DNA of 64,000 nucleotides, taken from Brachycybe producta. Lineage: Eukaryota > Arthropoda > Diplopoda > Playtdesmida > Andrognathidae. The stretch spans positions 1 to 64,000 of the forward strand of contig JAUPFP010000040.1 of NCBI GenBank assembly GCA_036925085.1, written 5' to 3'. A program made the translations under genes and the position numbers. Positions within the stretch are counted from its first letter, which is position 1, and each line of letters opens with the position of its first letter. This document shows, one piece after another, positions 14,478 through 25,092 of this stretch. Under the pieces are notes generated by a model, which did not search any database, had not been told where the DNA came from, and saw only the letters and a list, made by a program, of their open reading frames with translations.

Positions 14478-16308
14478 GAAAATTCATAGCAAGTGAACCA
14501 GACGAGCGGGAATGGACATTTTGGATTTCATGCATTCCCAGAAAAGTCTGGAGTGCAGAGATGTCTTCATTTCCAGTGTGCAAATGCACGCTTCAAAAGT
14601 TACACCAGTTCAATTTGGGCGTCATTGAAGTGTCTATGCTTGCTCATGGTTCTGTAACTTCGAAAATTCATAGCAAGTGAACCAGACAAGCGGGAATGGA
14701 CATTTTGGATTTGATGCATTCCCAGAAAAGTCTGGAATGCAGAGATGTCTTCATTTCCAGTGTGCAATGCACGCTTCAAAAGTTACACCAGTTCAATTTG
14801 GGCGTCATTGAAGTGTCTATGCTTGCTCATGGATCTGTAACTTCGAAAATTCATAGCAAGTGAACCAGACGAGCGGGAATGGACATTTTGGATTTGATGC
14901 ATTCCCAGAAAAGTCTGGAATGCAGAGATGTCTTCATTTCCAGTGTGCAATGCACGCTTCAAAAGTGACACCAGTTCTATTTGGGCGTCATTGAAGTGTC
15001 TATGCTTGCTCATGGATCTGTAACTTCGAAAATTCATAGCAAGTGAACCAGACGAGCGGAAATGGACATTTTGGATTTGATGCATTCCCAGAAAAGTCTG
15101 GAATGCAGAGATGTCTTCATTTCCAGTGTGCAATGCACGCTTCAAAAGTTACACCAGTTCAATTTGGGCGTCATTGAAGTGTCTATGCTTGCTCATGGAT
15201 CTGTAACTTCGAAAATTCATAGCAAGTGAACCAGACGAGCGGAAATGGACATTTTGGATTTGATGCATTCCCAGAAAAGTCTGGAATGCAGACATGTCTT
15301 CATTTCCAGTGTGCAATGCACGCTTCAAAAGTTACACCAGTTCAATTTGGGCGTCATTGAAGTGTCTATGCTTGCTCATGGATCTGTAACTTTGAAAATT
15401 CATAGCAAGTGAACCAGACGAGCGGGAATGGACATTTTGGATTTCATGCATTCCCAGAAAAGTCTGGAGTGCAGAGATGTCTTCATTTCCAGTGTGCAAT
15501 GCACGCTTCAAAAGTTACACCAGTTCAATTTGGGCGTCATTGAAGTGTCTATGCTTGCTCATGGTTCTGTAACTTCGAAAATTCATAGCAAGTGAACCAG
15601 ACAAGCGGGAATGGACATTTTGGATTTGATGCATTCACAGAAAAGTCTGGAATGCAGACATGTCTTCATTTCCAGTGTGCAATGCACGCTTCAAAAGTTA
15701 CACCAGTTCAATTTGGGCGTCATTGAAGTGTCTATGCTTGCTCATGGATCTGTAACTTCGAAAATTCATAGCAAGTGAACCAGACGAGCGGGAATGGACA
15801 TTTTGGATTTGATACATTCCCAGAAAAGTCTGGAATGCAGAGATGTCTTCATTTCCAGTGTGTAATGCACGCTTCAAAAGTGACACCAGTTCTATTTGGG
15901 CGTCATTGAAGTGTCTATGCTTGCTCATGGATCTGTAACTTCGAAAATTCATAGCAAGTGAACCAGACGAGCGGGAATGGACATTTTGGATTTGATACAT
16001 TCCCAGAAAAGTCTGGAATGCAGAGATGTCTTCATTTCCAGTGTGTAATGCACGCTTCAAAAGTGACACCAGTTCTATTTGGGCGTCATTGAAGTGTCTA
16101 TGCTTGCTCATGGATCTGTAACTTCGAAAATTCTTAGCAAGTGAACCAGACGAGCGGAAATGGACATTTTGGATTTGATGCATTCCCAGAAAAGTCTGGA
16201 ATGCAGACATGTCTTCATTTCCAGTGTGCAATGCACGCTTCAAAAGTTACACCAGTTCAATTTGGGCGTCATTGAAGTGTCTATGCTTGCTCATGGATCT
16301 GTAACTTT
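14478..16308 (+). repeat. 10-monomer unit E'-A-B-C-D-E'-X-I-I-J
   Basis: Ten monomers, 1831 bp (10 x 183 plus one inserted base near 14583). The order resembles the following 13-mers but lacks the E-F part. Instead it carries one recombinant monomer, X, at 15577-15759. X starts like class A (ACAAGCGGG) and switches to class F-like bases (ATTCACAG, CAGACATG). It is preceded at 13746-14477 by A-I-I-J, the last four units of such a multimer truncated at the spacer. Confidence 0.8.
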
Positions 16309-19300
16309 GAAATTCATAGCAAGTGAACCAGACGAGCGGGAATGGACATTTTGGATTTCATGCATTCCCAGAAAAGTCTGGAGTGCAGAGATGTCTTCAT
16401 TTCCAGTGTGCAATGCACGCTTCAAAAGTTACACCAGTTCAATTTGGGCGTCATTGAAGTGTCTATGCTTGCTCATGGTTCTGTAACTTCGAAAATTCAT
16501 AGCAAGTGAACCAGACAAGCGGGAATGGACATTTTGGATTTGATGCATTCCCAGAAAAGTCTGGAATGCAGAGATGTCTTCATTTCCAGTGTGCAATGCA
16601 CGCTTCAAAAGTTACACCAGTTCAATTTGGGGCGTCATTGAAGTGTCTATGCTTGCTCATGGATCTGTAACTTCGAAAATTCATAGCAAGTGAACCAGAC
16701 GAGCGGGAATGGACATTTTGGATTTGATGCATTCCCAGAAAAGTCTGGAATGCAGAGATGTCTTCATTTCCAGTGTGCAATGCACGCTTCAAAAGTGACA
16801 CCAGTTCTATTTGGGCGTCATTGAAGTGTCTATGCTTGCTCATGGATCTGTAACTTCGAAAATTCATAGCAAGTGAACCAGACGAGCGGAAATGGACATT
16901 TTGGATTTGATGCATTCCCAGAAAAGTCTGGAATGCAGAGATGTCTTCATTTCCAGTGTGCAATGCACGCTTCAAAAGTTACACCAGTTCAATTTGGGCG
17001 TCATTGAAGTGTCTATGCTTGCTCATGGATCTGTAACTTCGAAAATTCATAGCAAGTGAACCAGACGAGCGGAAATGGACATTTTGGATTTGATGCATTC
17101 CCAGAAAAGTCTGGAATGCAGACATGTCTTCATTTCCAGTGTGCAATGCACGCTTCAAAAGTTACACCAGTTCAATTTGGGCGTCATTGAAGTGTCTATG
17201 CTTGCTCATGGATCTGTAACTTTGAAAATTCATAGCAAGTGAACCAGACGAGCGGGAATGGACATTTTGGATTTCATGCATTCCCAGAAAAGTCTGGAGT
17301 GCAGAGATGTCTTCATTTCCAGTGTGCAATGCACGCTTCAAAAGTTACACCAGTTCAATTTGGGCGTCATTGAAGTGTCTATGCTTGCTCATGGATCTGT
17401 AACTTCGAAAATTCATAGCAAGTGAACCAGACGAGCGGAATGGAAATTTTGTATTTGATGCATTCACAGAAAAGTCTGGAATGCAGACATGTCTTCGTTT
17501 CCAGTGTGCAATGCACGCTTCAAAAGTTACACCAGTTCAATTTGGGCGTCATTGAAGTGTCTATACTTGCTCATGGATCTGTAACTTTGAAAATTCATAG
17601 CAAGTGAACCAGACGAGCGGGAATGGACATTTTGGATTTCATGCATTCCCAGAAAAGTCTGGAGTGCAGAGATGTCTTCATTTCCAGTGTGCAATGCACG
17701 CTTCAAAAGTTACACCAGTTCAATTTGGGCGTCATTGAAGTGTCTATGCTTGCTCATGGTTCTGTAACTTCGAAAATTCATAGCAAGTGAACCAGACAAG
17801 CGGGAATGGACATTTTGGATTTGATGCATTCCCAGAAAAGTCTGGAATGCAGAGATGTCTTCATTTCCAGTGTGCAATGCACGCTTCAAAAGTTACACCA
17901 GTTCAATTTGGGCGTCATTGAAGTGTCTATGCTTGCTCATGGTTCTGTAACTTCGAAAATTCATAGCAAGTGAACCAGACAAGCGGGAATGGACATTTTG
18001 GATTTGATGCATTCCCAGAAAAGTCTGGAATGCAGAGATGTCTTCATTTCCAGTGTGCAATGCACGCTTCAAAAGTTACACCAGTTCAATTTGGGCGTCA
18101 TTGAAGTGTCTATGCTTGCTCATGGATCTGTAACTTCGAAAATTCATAGCAAGTGAACCAGACGAGCGGAAATGGACATTTTGGATTTGATACATTCCCA
18201 GAAAAGTCTGGAATGCAGAGATGTCTTCATTTCCAGTGTGTAATGCACGCTTCAAAAGTGACACCAGTTCTATTTGGGCGTCATTGAAGTGTCTATGCTT
18301 GCTCATGGATCTGTAACTTCGAAAATTCATAGCAAGTGAACCAGACGAGCGGGAATGGACATTTTGGATTTGATACATTCCCAGAAAAGTCTGGAATGCA
18401 GAGATGTCTTCATTTCCAGTGTGTAATGCACGCTTCAAAAGTGACACCAGTTCTATTTGGGGCGTCATTGAAGTGTCTATGCTTGCTCATGGATCTGTAA
18501 CTTCGAAATTCTTAGCAAGTGAACCAGACGAGCGGAAATGGACATTTTGGATTTGATGCATTCCCAGAAAAGTCTGGAATGCAGACATGTCTTCATTTCC
18601 AGTGTGCAATGCACGCTTCAAAAGTTACACCAGTTCAATTGGGCGTCATTGAAGTGTCTATGCTTGCTCATGGATCTGTAACTTTGAAAATTCATAGCAA
18701 GTGAACCAGACGAGCGGGAATGGACATTTTGGATTTCATGCATTCCCAGAAAAGTCTGGAGTGCAGAGATGTCTTCATTTCCAGTGTGCAATGCACGCTT
18801 CAAAAGTTACACCAGTTCAATTTGGGCGTCATTGAAGTGTCTATGCTTGCTCATGGTTCTGTAACTTCGAAAATTCATAGCAAGTGAACCAGACAAGCGG
18901 GAATGGACATTTTGGATTTGATGCATTCCCAGAAAAGTCTGGAATGCAGAGATGTCTTCATTTCCAGTGTGCAATGCACGCTTCAAAAGTTACACCAGTT
19001 CAATTTGGGCGTCATTGAAGTGTCTATGCTTGCTCATGGATCTGTAACTTCGAAAATTCATAGCAAGTGAACCAGACGAGCGGGAATGGACATTTTGGAT
19101 TTGATGCATTCCCAGAAAAGTCTGGAATGCAGAGATGTCTTCATTTCCCAGTGTGCAATGCACGCTTCAAAAGTGACACCAGTTCTATTTGGGCGTCATT
19201 GAAGTGTCTATGCTTGCTCATGGATCTGTAACTTCGAAAATTCATAGCAAGTGAACCAGACGAGCGGAAATGGACATTTTGGATTTGATGCATTCCCAGA

Positions 19301-21066
19301 AAAGTCTGGAATGCAGAGATGTCTTCATTTCCAGTGTGCAATGCACGCTTCAAAAGTTACACCAGTTCAATTTGGGCGTCATTGAAGTGTCTATGCTTGC
19401 TCATGGATCTGTAACTTCGAAAATTCATAGCAAGTGAACCAGACGAGCGGAAATGGACATTTTGGATTTGATGCATTCCCAGAAAAGTCTGGAATGCAGA
19501 CATGTCTTCATTTCCAGTGTGCAATGCACGCTTCAAAAGTTACACCAGTTCAATTTGGGCGTCATTGAAGTGTCTATGCTTGCTCATGGATCTGTAACTT
19601 TGAAAATTCATAGCAAGTGAACCAGACGAGCGGGAATGGACATTTTGGATTTCATGCATTCCCAGAAAAGTCTGGAGTGCAGAGATGTCTTCATTTCCAG
19701 TGTGCAATGCACGCTTCAAAAGTTACACCAGTTCAATTTGGGCGTCATTGAAGTGTCTATGCTTGCTCATGGATCTGTAACTTCGAAAATTCATAGCAAG
19801 TGAACCAGACGAGCGGGAATGGAAATTTTGTATTTGATGCATTCACAGAAAAGTCTGGAATGCAGACATGTCTTCGTTTCCAGTGTGCAATGCACGCTTC
19901 AAAAGTTACACCAGTTCAATTTGGGCGTCATTGAAGTGTCTATACTTGCTCATGGATCTGTAACTTTGAAAATTCATAGCAAGTGAACCAGACGAGCGGG
20001 AATGGACATTTTGGATTTCATGCATTCCCAGAAAAGTCTGGAGTGCAGATATGTCTTCATTTCCAGTGTGCAATGCACGCTTCAAAAGTTACACCAGTTC
20101 AATTTGGGGCGTCATTGAAGTGTCTATGCTTGCTCATGGTTCTGTAACTTCGAAAATTCATAGCAAGTGAACCAGACAAGCGGGAATGGACATTTTGGAT
20201 TTGATGCATTCCCAGAAAAGTCTGGAATGCAGAGATGTCTTCATTTCCAGTGTGCAATGCACGCTTCAAAAGTTACACCAGTTCAATTTGGGCGTCATTG
20301 AAGTGTCTATGCTTGCTCATGGTTCTGTAACTTCGAAAATTCATAGCAAGTGAACCAGACAAGCGGGAATGGACATTTTGGATTTGATGCATTCCCAGAA
20401 AAGTCTGGAATGCAGAGATGTCTTCATTTCCAGTGTGCAATGCACGCTTCAAAAGTTACACCAGTTCAATTTGGGCGTCATTGAAGTGTCTATGCTTGCT
20501 CATGGATCTGTAACTTCGAAAATTCATAGCAAGTGAACCAGACGAGCGGAAATGGACATTTTGGATTTGATACATTCCCAGAAAAGTCTGGAATGCAGAG
20601 ATGTCTTCATTTCCAGTGTGTAATGCACGCTTCAAAAGTGACACCAGTTCTATTTGGGCGTCATTGAAGTGTCTATGCTTGCTCATGGATCTGTAACTTC
20701 GAAAATTCATAGCAAGTGAACCAGACGAGCGGGAATGGACATTTTGGATTTGATACATTCCCAGAAAAGTCTGGGAATGCAGAGATGTCTTCATTCCAGT
20801 GTGTAATGCACGCTTCAAAAGTGACACCAGTTCTATTTGGGCGTCATTGAAGTGTCTATGCTTGCTCATGGATCTGTAACTTCGAAAATTCTTAGCAAGT
20901 GAACCAGACGAGCGGAAATGGACATTTTGGATTTCATGCATTCCCAGAAAAGTCTGGAGTGCAGAGATGTCTTCATTTCCAGTGTGCAATGCACGCTTCA
21001 AAAGTTACACCAGTTCAATTTGGGCGTCATTGAAGTGTCTATGCTTGCTCATGGTTCTGTAACTTC
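16309..21066 (+). repeat. Two copies of a 13-monomer higher-order repeat
   Basis: Copy 1 (16309-18685, 2377 bp) and copy 2 (18686-21066, 2381 bp) both read E'-A-B-C-D-E-F-E'-A-A-I-I-J, with nominal length 13 x 183 = 2379. In both, the first of the two adjacent A units ends GGTTCTG and the next ends GGATCTG, and the first I carries GCGGAAATGG. In copy 2 the last unit (20884-21066) starts as J (ATTCTTAGC) but continues as E' (TTTCATGC, GGAGTGC, GGTTCTG). That fusion removes one unit before the 7-mers begin. Scattered one-base indels near 16311, 16630, 17438, 18459, 18507, 18638, 19147, 20108, 20773 and 20793 explain the odd lengths. Confidence 0.85.
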
Positions 21067-24000
21067 GAAAATTCATAGCAAGTGAACCAGACAAGCGGGA
21101 ATGGACATTTTGGATTTGATGCATTCCCAGAAAAGTCTGGAATGCAGAGATGTCTTCATTTCCAGTGTGCAATGCACGCTTCAAAAGTTACACCAGTTCA
21201 ATTTGGGCGTCATTGAAGTGTCTATGCTTGCTCATGGATCTGTAACTTCGAAAATTCATAGCAAGTGAACCAGACGAGCGGGAATGGACATTTTGGATTT
21301 GATGCATTCCCAGAAAAGTCTGGAATGCAGAGATGTCTTCATTTCCAGTGTGCAATGCACGCTTCAAAAGTGACACCAGTTCTATTTGGGCGTCATTGAA
21401 GTGTCTATGCTTGCTCATGGATCTGTAACTTCGAAAATTCATAGCAAGTGAACCAGACGAGCGGAAATGGACATTTTGGATTTGATGCATTCCCAGAAAA
21501 GTCTGGAATGCAGAGATGTCTTCATTTCCAGTGTGCAATGCACGCTTCAAAAGTTACACCAGTTCAATTTGGGCGTCATTGAAGTGTCTATGCTTGCTCA
21601 TGGATCTGTAACTTCGAAAATTCATAGCAAGTGAACCAGACGAGCGGAAATGGACATTTTGGATTTGATGCATTCCCAGAAAAGTCTGGAATGCAGACAT
21701 GTCTTCATTTCCAGTGTGCAATGCACGCTTCAAAAGTTACACCAGTTCAATTTGGGCGTCATTGAAGTGTCTATGCTTGCTCATGGATCTGTAACTTTGA
21801 AAATTCATAGCAAGTGAACCAGACGAGCGGGAATGGACATTTTGGATTTCATGCATTCCCAGAAAAGTCTGGAGTGCAGAGATGTCTTCATTTCCAGTGT
21901 GCAATGCACGCTTCAAAAGTTACACCAGTTCAATTTGGGCGTCATTGAAGTGTCTATGCTTGCTCATGGATCTGTAACTTCGAAAATTCATAGCAAGTGA
22001 ACCAGACGAGCGGGAATGGAAATTTTGTATTTGATGCATTCACAGAAAAGTCTGGAATGCAGACATGTCTTCGTTTCCAGTGTGCAATGCACGCTTCAAA
22101 AGTTACACCAGTTCAATTTGGGCGTCATTGAAGTGTCTATACTTGCTCATGGATCTGTAACTTTGAAAATTCATAGCAAGTGAACCAGACGAGCGGGAAT
22201 GGACATTTTGGATTTCATGCATTCCCAGAAAAGTCTGGAGTGCAGAGATGTCTTCATTTCCAGTGTGCAATGCACGCTTCAAAAGTTACACCAGTTCAAT
22301 TTGGGCGTCATTGAAGTGTCTATGCTTGCTCATGGTTCTGTAACTTCGAAAATTCATAGCAAGTGAACCAGACAAGCGGGAATGGACATTTTGGATTTGA
22401 TGCATTCCCAGAAAAGTCTGGAATGCAGAGATGTCTTCATTTCCAGTGTGCAATGCACGCTTCAAAAGTTACACCAGTTCAATTTGGGCGTCATTGAAGT
22501 GTCTATGCTTGCTCATGGATCTGTAACTTCGAAAATTCATAGCAAGTGAACCAGACGAGCGGGAATGGACATTTTGGATTTGATGCATTCCCAGAAAAGT
22601 CTGGAATGCAGAGATGTCTTCATTTCCAGTGTGCAATGCACGCTTCAAAAGTGACACCAGTTCTATTTGGGCGTCATTGAAGTGTCTATGCTTGCTCATG
22701 GATCTGTAACTTCGAAAATTCATAGCAAGTGAACCAGACGAGCGGAAATGGACATTTTGGATTTGATGCATTCCCAGAAAAGTCTGGAATGCAGAGATGT
22801 CTTCATTTCCAGTGTGCAATGCACGCTTCAAAAGTTACACCAGTTCAATTTGGGCGTCATTGAAGTGTCTATGCTTGCTCATGGATCTGTAACTTCGAAA
22901 ATTCATAGCAAGTGAACCAGACGAGCGGGAATGGACATTTTGGATTTCATGCATTCCCAGAAAAGTCTGGAATGCAGACATGTCTTCATTTCCAGTGTGC
23001 AATGCACGCTTTAAAAGTTACACCAGTTCAATTTGGGCGTCATTGAAGTGTCTATGCTTGCTCATGGATCTGTAACTTTGAAAATTCATAGCAAGTGAAC
23101 CAGACGAGCGGGAATGGACATTTTGGATTTCATGCATTCCCAGAAAAGTCTGGAGTGCAGAGATGTCTTCATTTCCAGTGTGCAATGCACGCTTCAAAAG
23201 TTACACCAGTTCAATTTGGGCGTCATTGAAGTGTCTATGCTTGCTCATGGATCTGTAACTTCGAAAATTCATAGCAAGTGAACCAGACGAGCGGGAATGG
23301 AAATTTTGTATTTGATGCATTCACAGAAAAGTCTGGAATGCAGACATGTCTTCGTTTCCAGTGTGCAATGCACGCTTCAAAAGTTACACCAGTTCAATTT
23401 GGGCGTCATTGAAGTGTCTATACTTGCTCATGGATCTGTAACTTTGAAAATTCATAGCAAGTGAACCAGACGAGCGGGAATGGACATTTTGGATTTCATG
23501 CATTCCCAGAAAAGTCTGGAGTGCAGAGATGTCTTCATTTCCAGTGTGCAATGCACGCTTCAAAAGTTACACCAGTTCAATTTGGGCGTCATTGAAGTGT
23601 CTATGCTTGCTCATGGTTCTGTAACTTCGAAAATTCATAGCAAGTGAACCAGACAAGCGGGAATGGACATTTTGGATTTGATGCATTCCCAGAAAAGTCT
23701 GGAATGCAGAGATGTCTTCATTTCCAGTGTGCAATGCACGCTTCAAAAGTTACACCAGTTCAATTTGGGCGTCATTGAAGTGTCTATGCTTGCTCATGGA
23801 TCTGTAACTTCGAAAATTCATAGCAAGTGAACCAGACGAGCGGGAATGGACATTTTGGATTTGATGCATTCCCAGAAAAGTCTGGAATGCAGAGATGTCT
23901 TCATTTCCAGTGTGCAATGCACGCTTCAAAAGTGACACCAGTTCTATTTGGGCGTCATTGAAGTGTCTATGCTTGCTCATGGATCTGTAACTTCGAAAAT

Positions 24001-24909
24001 TCATAGCAAGTGAACCAGACGAGCGGAAATGGACATTTTGGATTTGATGCATTCCCAGAAAAGTCTGGAATGCAGAGATGTCTTCATTTCCAGTGTGCAA
24101 TGCACGCTTCAAAAGTTACACCAGTTCAATTTGGGCGTCATTGAAGTGTCTATGCTTGCTCATGGATCTGTAACTTCGAAAATTCATAGCAAGTGAACCA
24201 GACGAGCGGAAATGGACATTTTGGATTTGATGCATTCCCAGAAAAGTCTGGAATGCAGACATGTCTTCATTTCCAGTGTGCAATGCACGCTTCAAAAGTT
24301 ACACCAGTTCAATTTGGGCGTCATTGAAGTGTCTATGCTTGCTCATGGATCTGTAACTTTGAAAATTCATAGCAAGTGAACCAGACGAGCGGGAATGGAC
24401 ATTTTGGATTTCATGCATTCCCAGAAAAGTCTGGAGTGCAGAGATGTCTTCATTTCCAGTGTGCAATGCACGCTTCAAAAGTTACACCAGTTCAATTTGG
24501 GCGTCATTGAAGTGTCTATGCTTGCTCATGGATCTGTAACTTCGAAAATTCATAGCAAGTGAACCAGACGAGCGGGAATGGAAATTTTGTATTTGATGCA
24601 TTCACAGAAAAGTCTGGAATGCAGACATGTCTTCGTTTCCAGTGTGCAATGCACGCTTCAAAAGTTACACCAGTTCAATTTGGGCGTCATTGAAGTGTCT
24701 ATACTTGCTCATGGATCTGTAACTTTGAAAATTCATAGCAAGTGAACCAGACGAGCGGGAATGGACATTTTGGATTTCATGCATTCCCAGAAAAGTCTGG
24801 AGTGCAGAGATGTCTTCATTTCCAGTGTGCAATGCACGCTTCAAAAGTTACACCAGTTCAATTTGGGCGTCATTGAAGTGTCTATGCTTGCTCATGGTTC
24901 TGTAACTTC
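21067..24909 (+). repeat. Three copies of a 7-monomer (1281-bp) higher-order repeat
   Basis: Copies start at 21067, 22348 and 23629, each exactly 1281 bp, and a fourth start at 24910 diverges after A-B-C-G. The order is A-B-C-D-E-F-E'. In copy 2 the fourth unit is G (TTTCATGC, CTTTAAAAG, at 22897) instead of D, while the flanking units are unchanged. Copies 1 and 3 appear identical by eye. This is the cleanest higher-order repeat in the window and the shortest expression of the A-B-C core with alternative fourth modules. Confidence 0.9.
21250..21432 (+). repeat. Representative monomer (class B) with internal dyads
   Basis: One exact 183-bp unit, chosen as a clean example. It holds an 11-bp inverted repeat at 21303-21329: TGCATTCC, an extra C, AGA, loop AAAG, then TCTGGAATGCA. 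A second short dyad, GTGCA-A-TGCAC, lies at 21350-21360. Classes with TTCAAT also have TTCAAT...ATTGAA flanking TTGGGCGTC, but this B unit has TTCTAT instead. TTCGAA spans the unit boundary. As 183 is divisible by three, each frame repeats in register from unit to unit. No promoter, splice pattern or RNA gene fold is evident beyond these dyads. Confidence 0.9.
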
Positions 24910-25092
24910 GAAAATTCATAGCAAGTGAACCAGACAAGCGGGAATGGACATTTTGGATTTGATGCATTCCCAGAAAAGTCTGGAATGCAGAGATGTCTTC
25001 ATTTCCAGTGTGCAATGCACGCTTCAAAAGTTACACCAGTTCAATTTGGGCGTCATTGAAGTGTCTATGCTTGCTCATGGATCTGTAACTTC

